From: Lachnoclostridium sp. UBA3775
GTDB lineage: Bacteria > Bacillota > Clostridia > Lachnospirales > Lachnospiraceae
Assembly (NCBI GenBank): GCA_002369525.1
Contig: DFFN01000105.1
Coordinates: 1 to 11,756 of the forward strand
DNA length: 11,756 nt
Reading direction: 5' to 3'
Shown one piece after another: positions 5,755 to 11,756 of this stretch; position 1 is the stretch's first letter; each line of letters opens with the position of its first letter. The notes under the pieces are model-generated. The model was not told where the DNA came from. It did not search any database and saw only the letters and a list, made by a program, of their open reading frames with translations. The position numbers and the translations under genes are program-made.

Positions 5755-7083
5755 TCAGCTTGCAAGGCAGGCTTTAAGCTTTCCTACAAGCAGCGCGCTT
5801 CTTGTCATTCCGATATTGTTGATTATGTATATTTCCGTTGCACCTGTTGTTTTCACAAGCTCGGCAAAACTCTTCTTATAGTATCTGTAGTCAACTTCAT
5901 AAATGGTCTGATAGTGATCGACAAGATATGGTACAAAGGCATTTCCGAAGGATTCCTTTACCACTATGCATGCGCTGCCGTCACTGAGCCCTTTGTTTTT
6001 AATGACCGTATAGGGGTTGTCCCCTGCGGCATAGGCACAATATTTCAGCGTTTTGCCGTATTTCGTAACGTCGTTAAAAAGAGGCCATGCAAGAGTCTGT
6101 CCGTCTGTCTGGGTAAACGTAAGCGAGGTGGATGCACCCGAATCGTAGCATTCGACATAGTCCGGGTTGGTTTCAAGCTGCGCCGACTTCGTATCATTCC
6201 AGAAGGATCCGTAGAAACCGTCATATCTCTTCACCGTATAGTCGGAAAGATTTTTTGTTGTCTTTCCGAGTGCCTTCATAATCTCGGCATATGCATAGTA
6301 TGCGCCGCGGCCTGTCCAGTGATGATCGGTCCTGTAGTAAATATACTCATCCCTGTGGGCGTTCATTGTATCAAAGATATTAACAAATTTCACATCCGAG
6401 GATATTTTTGCCTGGATTTTTTCAATCGAGGTTTTCTGATTTGACGAGCTGATATTCCCGCGCAAATGCTCCGGGAAGGTAATTCCCGAGCTCAAGGGAA
6501 TAACGGTGTTCACAACATTGACCCCCGGGAATTTCTTTGCGGCCGCATTCACGGTGTCCGCATAAGAAACAGCCACATTTTCAAGATAGGTGTAGGCCTC
6601 ATAGCCGGTGTCGCGAAGCACATATATTCCTTTTATCAGCTTGATCTCGTCCTTGGTGGCGCCCGAAAGATCGGGAGCCTTGTAATCCGAAGGGGCAGTC
6701 TGTCCTGAATCCCCGGACTTAGTGGGTTCGGGAGTCGGCGTTTCACTCACCTCGGGTGTCGGAGTATCTATCGGAGTTGCTGTACCGGAAGGTTCGGGCG
6801 TGCCTGTATCTATAGGCTCGGGAGTTGTTGTATCATTGGCCGCCGGAGTGGTCGTTTCTTCGGGCGCTCCGGTTGTTGTGTCCGGTGAAACCGCAGACGA
6901 CTCGGCGGAGCTGTCCTTTGCCGAGGATGATTCCGCTTCTCTTTCCACGATTATGAACTTCCCGCTGCTGCTTTCCTTCTTATCCTCCTTGCCGCAGGCG
7001 CCCAAAGAGGCGATCATTGTCAGAGCAAGAAACGCTGCCGTTACCTTACTGCTTCTTTTTTTCAAAACCTTCTTGTTAAACAC
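5755..7083 (-). CDS. DHHW-family lipoprotein with Pro/Thr-rich spacer
   Basis: 442-residue predicted surface lipoprotein. Residues 1-30 are a long basic signal peptide ending in lipobox LGAC with Cys30. Residues about 31-65 are Ser/Glu/Lys-rich, and about 65-122 are a TPEP/TPTP-type Pro-Thr spacer that holds the domain off the membrane or within the wall. Residues about 145-442 are the DHHW domain: YYRTDHHWTGRGAYYAY (motif at 253-256) and KESFGNAFVPYLVDHY near the C terminus. The DHHW family resembles the SGNH/AlgX-like fold seen in polysaccharide O-acetylation systems, but its activity is not established. The start codon is GTG (7081-7083) with GAGAGGA 8 nt upstream. It lies 19 nt after the TIGR01212 gene, so it is likely co-transcribed with it. 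The gene meets the radical SAM gene stop-to-stop with no terminator between. Confidence 0.88.
   Translation of the reverse strand: MFNKKVLKKRSSKVTAAFLALTMIASLGACGKEDKKESSSGKFIIVEREAESSSAKDSSAESSAVSPDTTTGAPEETTTPAANDTTTPEPIDTGTPEPSGTATPIDTPTPEVSETPTPEPTKSGDSGQTAPSDYKAPDLSGATKDEIKLIKGIYVLRDTGYEAYTYLENVAVSYADTVNAAAKKFPGVNVVNTVIPLSSGITFPEHLRGNISSSNQKTSIEKIQAKISSDVKFVNIFDTMNAHRDEYIYYRTDHHWTGRGAYYAYAEIMKALGKTTKNLSDYTVKRYDGFYGSFWNDTKSAQLETNPDYVECYDSGASTSLTFTQTDGQTLAWPLFNDVTKYGKTLKYCAYAAGDNPYTVIKNKGLSDGSACIVVKESFGNAFVPYLVDHYQTIYEVDYRYYKKSFAELVKTTGATEIYIINNIGMTRSALLVGKLKACLAS
6718..6891 (-). repeat. degenerate Pro-Thr repeat tract inside the DHHW lipoprotein gene
   Basis: Codes for residues about 65-122, an irregular series of TPEP, TPTP and TTTP units (for example IDTGTPEPSGTATPIDTPTP). 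The units are not identical at DNA level. The opposite strand stays open through it as a Gly/Ser/Val-rich shadow frame that is not a gene. Confidence 0.7.
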
Positions 7084-7102
7084 TTATTTATTCCTCTCTT
7101 TA

Positions 7103-8011
7103 CTAAAGCTTTTCCTTTATCACTCTGTTAAGTTCATTTAAAACCCTTTTCTTGTCTGCGCTCCACTTCGGCTCTATAAGGAGCTTTTTGGGTCCGTCGC
7201 CTGTTATGCGGTGCACTGTGGTTTCCTCGGGCAATATCCTAAGGCAGTCCGCAACCAGCTCACAGTATTCTTCAAGGCTCATTATTTTAAACGGTTCTTT
7301 TTCATATTCCCGGGCAAGCCTTGTTCCGCGAAGCACATGCAGAAGCGAAAGCTTGATTCCGAACAAAACCGGCTGTAAATCCGCGAGATATTTTATCGTT
7401 TCAAGCATTTCCTCCCTGCTCTCACCCGGAAGGCCCAGTATCACATGCACGATAACCTTTATGCCTGCCGCAGCAAGCCTTTTATAGCTTTCTTCAAATA
7501 CCTTAAGTCTGTAACCCCGGTTAAAGCCCTCAGCGGTTTTCTCATGTATGGTCTGCAGCCCCAGCTCAATCCAGACAGGCTTTTTCTCATTAAGCCTTTT
7601 CAGCATTTCAAGCTTGTCATCTTCCAAGCAGTCAGGCCTTGTAGCAACGGAAAGTATTGCGATATCCTCCCGTTCTATGGTTTCGGTAAAGAGTCCTTCA
7701 AGCCGTTTCGTATCTCCGTAGGTATTGGTAAAAGACTGGAAATATGCGATGTACTTTACCTTTCTCTCTTCGCTTTTCTTCGGAAGCTTAGCCGCAATTT
7801 TTTCCTTCGCGATCGCAATCTGCTCATCTACCGGCAGAAACGGTGCTGCAAAATCGCCCGAACCTCCCTCGGAACAGAAGCTGCAGCCTCCGTAAGAGAT
7901 TTTACCGTCCCTGTTCGGACAGGTACAGCCCGCGGAAAGAGACAGTCTGTATACCTTACAGCCGTACTCCTTTTTCAGTTCATCGGAAATGCTGTGGTAT
8001 TTTTGTGCCAT
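7103..8011 (-). CDS. TIGR01212-family radical SAM protein (YtqA/YhcC type)
   Basis: 302-residue cytoplasmic radical SAM protein of the TIGR01212 family, widespread and of unsettled function. Cluster-binding cysteines appear as CTCPNRDG (Cys29, Cys31) and GGCSFC (Cys43, Cys46), the spacing characteristic of this family. Other family segments present are YFQSFTNTYG, the SVATRPDCL block, WIELGLQT and HVILGLPGES. Length is normal. The ATG at 8009-8011 has only a weak site (GAGGT about 12 nt upstream). It lies between the LTA-synthase-like gene (67-nt gap containing a modest hairpin) and the DHHW gene (19-nt gap). Co-expression with envelope genes does not by itself indicate an envelope role. Confidence 0.93.
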   Translation of the reverse strand: MAQKYHSISDELKKEYGCKVYRLSLSAGCTCPNRDGKISYGGCSFCSEGGSGDFAAPFLPVDEQIAIAKEKIAAKLPKKSEERKVKYIAYFQSFTNTYGDTKRLEGLFTETIEREDIAILSVATRPDCLEDDKLEMLKRLNEKKPVWIELGLQTIHEKTAEGFNRGYRLKVFEESYKRLAAAGIKVIVHVILGLPGESREEMLETIKYLADLQPVLFGIKLSLLHVLRGTRLAREYEKEPFKIMSLEEYCELVADCLRILPEETTVHRITGDGPKKLLIEPKWSADKKRVLNELNRVIKEKL

Positions 8012-8042
8012 TTTGCCGAAGCTACCTCGCTTTTCATTCCAA

Positions 8043-8072
8043 AAAGGCGGAAGACCCCTGTCCCCCGCCTTT
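8043..8072 (-). terminator. weak hairpin terminator or attenuator after the LTA-synthase-like gene
   Basis: AAAGGCGG (8043-8050) pairs with CCGCCTTT (8065-8072), an 8-bp perfect stem with a 14-nt loop. On the minus strand it is followed by only two more T residues, giving TTTTT. It begins 6 nt after the stop at 8079. It may reduce rather than stop readthrough into the TIGR01212 gene. A T-rich stretch also follows on the plus strand, but no plus-strand gene ends here. Confidence 0.45.
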
Positions 8073-8078
8073 ATACTT

Positions 8079-10310
8079 TTATTTTACCGCCCCGACCTTT
8101 ACAAGGTGGCCCCAATAGTCATTTGCCAGAACGCCCTTACAGTAATTGATCTTGTTTCTGACAATGACACTGACAGCCTTGGTATAGCCGTCAGGTATCT
8201 CGATGCTTGCATCCTTGGGTTCAAATCTTCCCGATCCTGCATAGAAGGTACCGTAGTCGGTCTTCCACTCGCCGGCTGAGGTAAACACAAGTGCCATCGC
8301 ATCAGAGAACACGTCTCTTCCGGGATGAAGTCTTGAATCCCACTCTACGCCGAAAAGGTTGCTGAGAGTCGGAAGGATATCAAGGCTGCTTACGGGAGAG
8401 CTGATAACAACAGGCTCCGATTTTTCAAGACAGCCGGACCAGATGATCAGGCGGTTATGATCTCTTTGGAAGCTTGTTTTAACTTCATATCCGTAAAGCT
8501 CCGAAAGCAAAGGCATGTCTCCGAGTCTTCCTTCCGCATCAAGTCCGTAAGGGAAGTGATCGGCGCTTATAACAATAACGGTATCATCTGCAATGCCTTT
8601 TTCTTCAAGAGTCTGCACCATATGGGCAAGTCCGTCTTCAAGATCCAGGTTTGCGGCGATATATGCCTGAACGCCTTCGGAATAATTAAGATGCTGAACT
8701 CTGGCCTGATGCTTTCTGGACATTGAATTGATCTTCCAGCCGTAATTACAGTGTCCGCTTACAGACATGTAATAAATGCTGAAAGGCTGTTTGTCAACAT
8801 ATTCGGGCATGGTTCCGACAAACATCTCGTCATCGCTTTCCGGCCATGCCTTTGTAACATATTTCTCCATACCGTTGCCATAGCCCATATAGCCATCGGA
8901 GAACCCGAAATTAATATGGGTTTTGTTACGGTCATAAAAAGCGTAATTGTGGTTATGATATGCTTTACCATAGTAACCGAGACGGTTGAGCTGTGCACTT
9001 ATAAGGAAGTAATTGTTATAGGTTGCCGTCTGTTTTACCGAATTACCGCTCATTGTGGGAAGCATACCGAAAAGATTCTGGTATTCACCGCCCGTTGTTC
9101 CGGCGCCGGCAAACTGGTAATAATCAGTAAAGTTGAAGCCCTTCGTCGCAAGACGGTACAGCGTGGGAGTAAGATCCTTATTTATCACCTCCGCACTGAA
9201 AGCCTCGGCGGAAATAAATATCAGGTTCTTGCCCTTGAAGAGACCCGTGAAAGCGTTCTGCTTTGAAGGCGTGAGTGTCGCGCAGTAATTATCCAGATCC
9301 TTGAATGCTCCCGAATCCTTTTTAGCAAGAGCCTCGAAATCAATGTCGAGCTTGCTCTCACCGTATACGATAGGAGTAGGTGTAGGACCCTCGGTCGGTG
9401 TGTTTCCGGGCTCAACCGGAGTATCCGTTACCGAAGGATCGACAGGCGCCGAGGTGGGCACCTGAGGTGTCGTCGGAAGAGGAGGCATTGTAATATCATC
9501 TGGCGATTCAAAATTGACCTCGTTGGCCTTACCGTTTATGCTTCTTGCAATTTCCTTTCTCAGACCTGTTACAAAACCGAAGTTCTGTATTACATATTCA
9601 AAATTGTACTCTTTGTCATAAAACTTTGCGGTTATCTTGCCAGTCTTCACCATTATGATCGAAAGCAGGTAAAATACTATGACGAGGGCTCCGACTCCCA
9701 CAAACTTAACCCACAGACGGACTTTATCGAGATTAAAGCCCCTCTTTCCCGAGTTACGAGTCTGCACATATCTGGGCCTTCTGTCATTTCGGCCGCCGAT
9801 CTCACGTACCGATCCGGCTTTCCTCGTGGAAATTTTTTCGGATCTGGCTGCTCTTTCGGCTCTTGCGGCTTTTGCGTTTTCTTCAAGCTTCATACTTCTG
9901 TACTGCAAAAGCCTGATCCCGATGAAAATCAAAAGCGGAAGAATGAAAAGGAAGATATAGCCGAGTCCCGATGCAGAGAAGACCATTCTCTTAATATCGG
10001 CTTTAAAGTCTCCGGCTGCGTCGCCCGCGCCCTTTGTAACCGTGTTCCAGTCATAGAAAATCTTGAACTGACGGAAAACGAAATACTCAACAAGGCAGGG
10101 GATGACAGGTATGAATATCATTACTCCCTGAAGTACATTTTTTACTTTTTTATTTTTAGGCCAGAAAGAGACCATCACTGCGATCATGCCGTAGAAAAAA
10201 GCAAAAAACATGATAGTGAAAAACGGCCTGGCTGCCATCGTTCTTATTGTGCTTCTATTGAACAGCAGTTCGTAATAGAAATAAGTCAAAGGCAAATATA
10301 AAAAATCCAT
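8079..10310 (-). CDS. LTA-synthase-like membrane sulfatase-fold enzyme (phosphoglycerol transferase family)
   Basis: 743-residue membrane protein with an extracellular alkaline-phosphatase/sulfatase-fold domain, related to lipoteichoic acid synthase LtaS, which moves glycerophosphate from phosphatidylglycerol onto an envelope polymer. About four membrane segments are seen (31-50, 60-80, 115-136, 200-221), with an Arg/Ala-rich loop (142-190), then a Pro/Thr spacer (about 271-315). The catalytic domain starts at KNLIFISAEAF (metal-binding Glu369), followed by GAGTTGGEY with the nucleophile Thr (405 or 406), FYDRNKTHINFGF (Arg461, matching a substrate-binding Arg of LtaS), SVSGHCNYG (His520) and VISADHFPYG (metal ligands Asp584, His585). 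All key residues are kept. Polymer identity cannot be read from sequence. The start has AGGAG 6 nt upstream and a TGTTATAAT promoter. It probably leads the operon with the two downstream genes. Confidence 0.92.
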   Translation of the reverse strand: MDFLYLPLTYFYYELLFNRSTIRTMAARPFFTIMFFAFFYGMIAVMVSFWPKNKKVKNVLQGVMIFIPVIPCLVEYFVFRQFKIFYDWNTVTKGAGDAAGDFKADIKRMVFSASGLGYIFLFILPLLIFIGIRLLQYRSMKLEENAKAARAERAARSEKISTRKAGSVREIGGRNDRRPRYVQTRNSGKRGFNLDKVRLWVKFVGVGALVIVFYLLSIIMVKTGKITAKFYDKEYNFEYVIQNFGFVTGLRKEIARSINGKANEVNFESPDDITMPPLPTTPQVPTSAPVDPSVTDTPVEPGNTPTEGPTPTPIVYGESKLDIDFEALAKKDSGAFKDLDNYCATLTPSKQNAFTGLFKGKNLIFISAEAFSAEVINKDLTPTLYRLATKGFNFTDYYQFAGAGTTGGEYQNLFGMLPTMSGNSVKQTATYNNYFLISAQLNRLGYYGKAYHNHNYAFYDRNKTHINFGFSDGYMGYGNGMEKYVTKAWPESDDEMFVGTMPEYVDKQPFSIYYMSVSGHCNYGWKINSMSRKHQARVQHLNYSEGVQAYIAANLDLEDGLAHMVQTLEEKGIADDTVIVISADHFPYGLDAEGRLGDMPLLSELYGYEVKTSFQRDHNRLIIWSGCLEKSEPVVISSPVSSLDILPTLSNLFGVEWDSRLHPGRDVFSDAMALVFTSAGEWKTDYGTFYAGSGRFEPKDASIEIPDGYTKAVSVIVRNKINYCKGVLANDYWGHLVKVGAVK
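9366..9500 (-). repeat. Pro/Thr-rich spacer tract in the LTA-synthase-like gene
   Basis: Codes for residues about 271-315, including PLPTTPQVPTSAPVDPSVTD and TPTEGPTPTPIV. It sits between the last membrane segment and the catalytic domain and resembles the spacer in the DHHW lipoprotein. Units are not exact repeats. Confidence 0.6.
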
Positions 10311-10345
10311 TATCTGCTCCTATTGTGTTATTTTAAAACTCTAAC

Positions 10346-10354
10346 ATTATAACA
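10346..10354 (-). promoter_or_regulatory. extended -10 promoter of the LTA-synthase-like gene
   Basis: Minus-strand TGTTATAAT (10354-10346), 36 nt upstream of the ATG, is a perfect extended -10 box. The -35 region at 17-nt spacing (TGGATT) is poor, as is common with extended -10 promoters. The remaining 10355-10518 gap is AT-rich with no gene seen. Confidence 0.6.
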
Positions 10355-10518
10355 TATTTCCGATACAAAATCCATATGAATTTTTAAATCCCACTCTCTT
10401 TTTCCTTTGTGGAATTCAGTATTAAACAGCCGGAGTTTTGCCTTTCACATATTTTTTGACAACATTTTCACCTGCTATTTGATACTTCGTTATCCCCCGT
10501 TAACTGATATTTGCCCTG

Positions 10519-11157
10519 TCACCTTGACACAAGCGCCGCTCCAAGTTCAAATGCCTTCCGGCATTCCTGCGGAAATACCTCATCATGTCTCTTTTGCTTT
10601 GCTTCCGGATTGAACAGTGTCCACGGCCACTCCGTCTTGCTGTAATCCTTCAGCTGCAGTGTGTCGCCACTGATGAATATCTCTGTCGGTCCCACAAAGC
10701 GGCTGAGCGTCTGCCTGTAGTTCTGCATCATATCCAGGTACATGGTATCCGGGGCGTTACTTGTCATCATAAGCAGTACCGGAATCGGATGCACATTACA
10801 GCATGGTGTTTCCAGATTATATGTCAGGTTCTGGAAGATCAGCCGCTCATAAAGTGCCCTGAAGGATGCCGTCAGCTCACTGAGATAATTCGGAGATCCA
10901 ATAATCAGTCCGTCCGACTCTCTGATTGCATCCAGAACCGGTGTAAGTCCGTCCCTGCAGATACAGTGTCCTTTGAATTTCTCCTTTTTACATCCGAAGC
11001 AGGAGATGCAGCCGGTGTACTTCTCCAAACGGAAAAGATCAAACTTCCGAACAGTTGCTCCCTGAGACTCCGCTCCTTTTATTGCTTCGTTGATCAATGT
11101 ATCCGTATTCCACTTAACGCGGGGCCCGGCGTTCACAGCCACAAGAGATTTACCCAT
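10519..11157 (-). CDS. flavodoxin-fold NAD(P)H-dependent FMN reductase, iron-sulfur flavoprotein-like
   Basis: 212-residue cytoplasmic flavodoxin-fold protein of the NADPH-dependent FMN reductase superfamily. It opens with MGKSLVAVNAGPRVKWNTDTL, the first beta strand and phosphate-binding loop for FMN, and has SPNYLSELTASFRALYERL (about residues 89-107), the second FMN contact and helix. A cysteine cluster CISCFGCKKEKFKGHCIC (Cys50, 53, 56, 65, 67) resembles the CxxCxxC...C of iron-sulfur flavoproteins and suggests a bound [4Fe-4S] cluster beside FMN, though many relatives use only part of it. Physiological substrate unknown; a redox or stress role is plausible. ATG 11157 is chosen because AGGAGG (11167-11172) is well placed and a near-consensus promoter lies just upstream, which excludes the longer in-frame start at 11238. 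Confidence 0.9.
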   Translation of the reverse strand: MGKSLVAVNAGPRVKWNTDTLINEAIKGAESQGATVRKFDLFRLEKYTGCISCFGCKKEKFKGHCICRDGLTPVLDAIRESDGLIIGSPNYLSELTASFRALYERLIFQNLTYNLETPCCNVHPIPVLLMMTSNAPDTMYLDMMQNYRQTLSRFVGPTEIFISGDTLQLKDYSKTEWPWTLFNPEAKQKRHDEVFPQECRKAFELGAALVSR

Positions 11158-11184
11158 ACAATTAATCCTCCTTTTTGTGCTTAT

Positions 11185-11213
11185 ATCATAAACAAATCCG
11201 GCACAGATATCAA
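11185..11213 (-). promoter_or_regulatory. sigma-A-type promoter of the flavoprotein gene
   Basis: Minus-strand TTGATA (11213-11208), exact 17-nt spacer, TATGAT (11190-11185). Expected transcription start is near 11178, giving a leader of about 20 nt that contains the AGGAGG site. Confidence 0.7.
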
Positions 11214-11240
11214 GGCATTCTTTCATTTCATGTACCAAAA

Positions 11241-11269
11241 TTGCAAATTTTTTGGGTTTATGCTATACT
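11241..11269 (+). promoter_or_regulatory. divergent plus-strand promoter with no obvious gene behind it
   Basis: TTGCAA (11241-11246), 17-nt spacer ending TGC, then TATACT (11264-11269): good -35, optimal spacing and an extended -10. It fires away from the flavoprotein promoter, 28 bp from that -35 box. The transcript would run antisense through the deaminase remnant. Confidence 0.5.
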
Positions 11270-11281
11270 ATGATCTAATCT

Positions 11282-11425
11282 TTAATCAATCCACCATTCC
11301 GGTGTCAGTTCGCCAAGTTTCATAACAAGCCCTTTAGAATAATCGATCATAATATCAATATCCTTATACCTGCCCGGCATCATTTGCACCATTAGTTCCC
11401 TGCATGCCCCACACATCATCAAGTA
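11282..11425 (-). pseudogene. 3' remnant of a cytidine-deaminase-family gene
   Basis: A minus-strand frame of 48 codons bounded upstream by TAA (11426-11428) and ending at TAA 11282-11284. It includes MMCGACRELMVQMMPG and ends GELTPEWWID. CGACRE corresponds to the second zinc-binding motif (PCxxC) of cytidine/blasticidin-S-type deaminases, and the remainder matches the C-terminal strand and tail. The N-terminal half with the catalytic HAE motif is missing, and no ribosome binding site precedes the ATG at 11419, so this cannot be a working deaminase. The reading frame is otherwise clean, suggesting a recent deletion or replacement. It is cut 4 nt from the inverted repeat at 11432-11480. Confidence 0.65.
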
Positions 11426-11431
11426 TTATGT

Positions 11432-11480
11432 TTATATTTGGGGAATTTTAGCTTGTGCATATAACTTTCCCCAAATATAA
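11432..11480. repeat. 14-bp perfect inverted repeat with 21-nt spacer
   Basis: TTATATTTGGGGAA (11432-11445) and TTCCCCAAATATAA (11467-11480) are exact reverse complements. The plus strand continues ATTCATTTTTCTTG, so it could act as a terminator for rightward transcripts. It could equally be a footprint of a small mobile element, since it lies at the breakpoint of the deaminase remnant. No transposase gene is present. Confidence 0.6.
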
Positions 11481-11533
11481 TTCATTTTTCTTGTTTCTTC
11501 TGCTTACATTTATTTTGATATAAGATCTCAATA

Positions 11534-11668
11534 ATGGCGCATCAGGTTTATGTATGTGCAGATGAAGCGCAATGCAGATCACTTCTTCCGAAAGCGATTT
11601 TCAGTGATTTTAAGAATAATCATATGTTTGATATTTTTATGAATACAAACAGGTATTCTGTGATATAA
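11534..11668 (+). CDS. doubtful 44-codon open frame
   Basis: ATG 11534 to TAA 11666-11668, beginning MAHQVYVCADEAQCRS. There is no clear ribosome binding site, and its stop lies inside the -10 box of the next gene. I do not recognise it. It may be chance or a remnant of material lost with the deaminase gene. The rest of 11481-11660 holds nothing I can identify. Confidence 0.12.
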   Translation: MAHQVYVCADEAQCRSLLPKAIFSDFKNNHMFDIFMNTNRYSVI

Positions 11669-11669
11669 T
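11661..11669 (+). promoter_or_regulatory. extended -10 promoter of the rightmost gene
   Basis: TGATATAAT at 11661-11669 is a TGn-TATAAT extended -10 element, 34 nt before the ATG at 11704. No convincing -35 is seen at 16-18 nt spacing. Confidence 0.5.
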
Positions 11670-11703
11670 GAAATCAAAACAGCTGACGGAGGATGTCACA
11701 TAA

Positions 11704-11756
11704 ATGCACACAATACCTGACGAACTAAAAATATATGAGCTTTCAAAGCTTTGGAA
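11704..11756 (+). CDS. 5' end of a gene running off the right edge
   Basis: ATG 11704 preceded by GGAGG (11688-11692) at 11 nt and by an extended -10 box. Seventeen complete codons are visible (MHTIPDELKIYELSKLW). The KIYELSKLW stretch recalls the N terminus of some clostridial S41-family peptidases (pattern KIYGLSxxWKEA), but this is a weak memory-based similarity and the function should be treated as unknown. Confidence 0.55.
   Translation, partial: MHTIPDELKIYELSKLW

Noticed and set aside
6722..7141. Plus-strand Gly/Ser/Val-rich open frame
   Set aside because: It is the exact antisense of the Pro/Thr spacer and signal region of the DHHW lipoprotein; its low complexity follows from the repeat tract.
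7445..8149. 234-codon plus-strand open frame
   Set aside because: Antisense to the TIGR01212 radical SAM gene with its CxCPNRDG and GGCxFC motifs; no independent support.
10517..10529. Small palindrome TGTCA-CCT-TGACA at the flavoprotein stop
   Set aside because: Five-bp arms with a 3-nt spacer are expected by chance and no T run follows; not convincing as terminator or operator.
11158..11238. N-terminal extension of the flavoprotein to ATG 11238
   Set aside because: It would cover the TTGATA-N17-TATGAT promoter and the AGGAGG site, and flavodoxin folds begin with the strand at MGKSLVAVNA.
10585..11325. 246-codon plus-strand open frame
   Set aside because: It lies antisense to the flavoprotein gene, whose FMN motifs, ribosome binding site and promoter are clear; the antisense translation has no recognisable features.

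Overview
The window looks like a low-to-moderate GC Firmicute of class Clostridia, most likely a Lachnospiraceae-type gut or rumen anaerobe. The grounds are the Agr-type peptide signalling genes, two radical SAM enzymes, a DHHW-family lipoprotein, an LTA-synthase-like enzyme with a Pro/Thr-rich linker, AGGAGG-type ribosome binding sites, and extended -10 (TGnTATAAT) promoters. This is inference from gene content; there is no rRNA or other marker gene.

Left part (about 1-4560, visibly AT-rich): a complete but rearranged accessory gene regulator (agr) quorum-sensing locus. On the minus strand, reading leftward from 2347, are agrB (membrane peptidase), a 49-codon agrD peptide precursor at 1648-1797, a secreted metzincin-type metalloprotease (1013-1651, interrupted by one in-frame TGA), and a lipoprotein with two similar halves (94-996). 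They are packed with overlaps or 16-nt gaps and so look like one operon. Divergently on the plus strand are an AgrA-like LytTR response regulator (2526-3230) and an AgrC-like GHKL sensor kinase (3227-4561), overlapping by 4 nt. The shared intergenic region has a recognisable promoter in each direction. Between them lie two 9-bp direct repeats separated by exactly 12 bp, just upstream of the agrB -35 box, which is the layout expected of an AgrA/LytTR binding site. The model: AgrB cyclises AgrD, the kinase senses the peptide, the regulator binds the repeats and raises agrB-agrD-protease-lipoprotein expression.

Middle (about 4600-5754): a small degenerate lipoprotein remnant on the minus strand, then a PflX-type radical SAM protein on the plus strand whose -10 box sits so close to its ATG that the mRNA may be leaderless.

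Right-centre (5755-10310, all minus strand): an envelope-related set transcribed leftward: a membrane LTA-synthase-like sulfatase-fold enzyme, a TIGR01212-family radical SAM protein, and a DHHW-family lipoprotein. The first and last share Pro/Thr-rich spacer segments.

Right end (10519-11756): a flavodoxin-fold iron-sulfur-flavoprotein-like gene with a strong promoter, a divergent plus-strand promoter, the 3' remnant of a cytidine-deaminase-family gene, a 14-bp perfect inverted repeat next to the point where that remnant is cut, and the first 17 codons of a plus-strand gene that runs off the window. No tRNA, rRNA, CRISPR array or recognisable transposase gene was seen.
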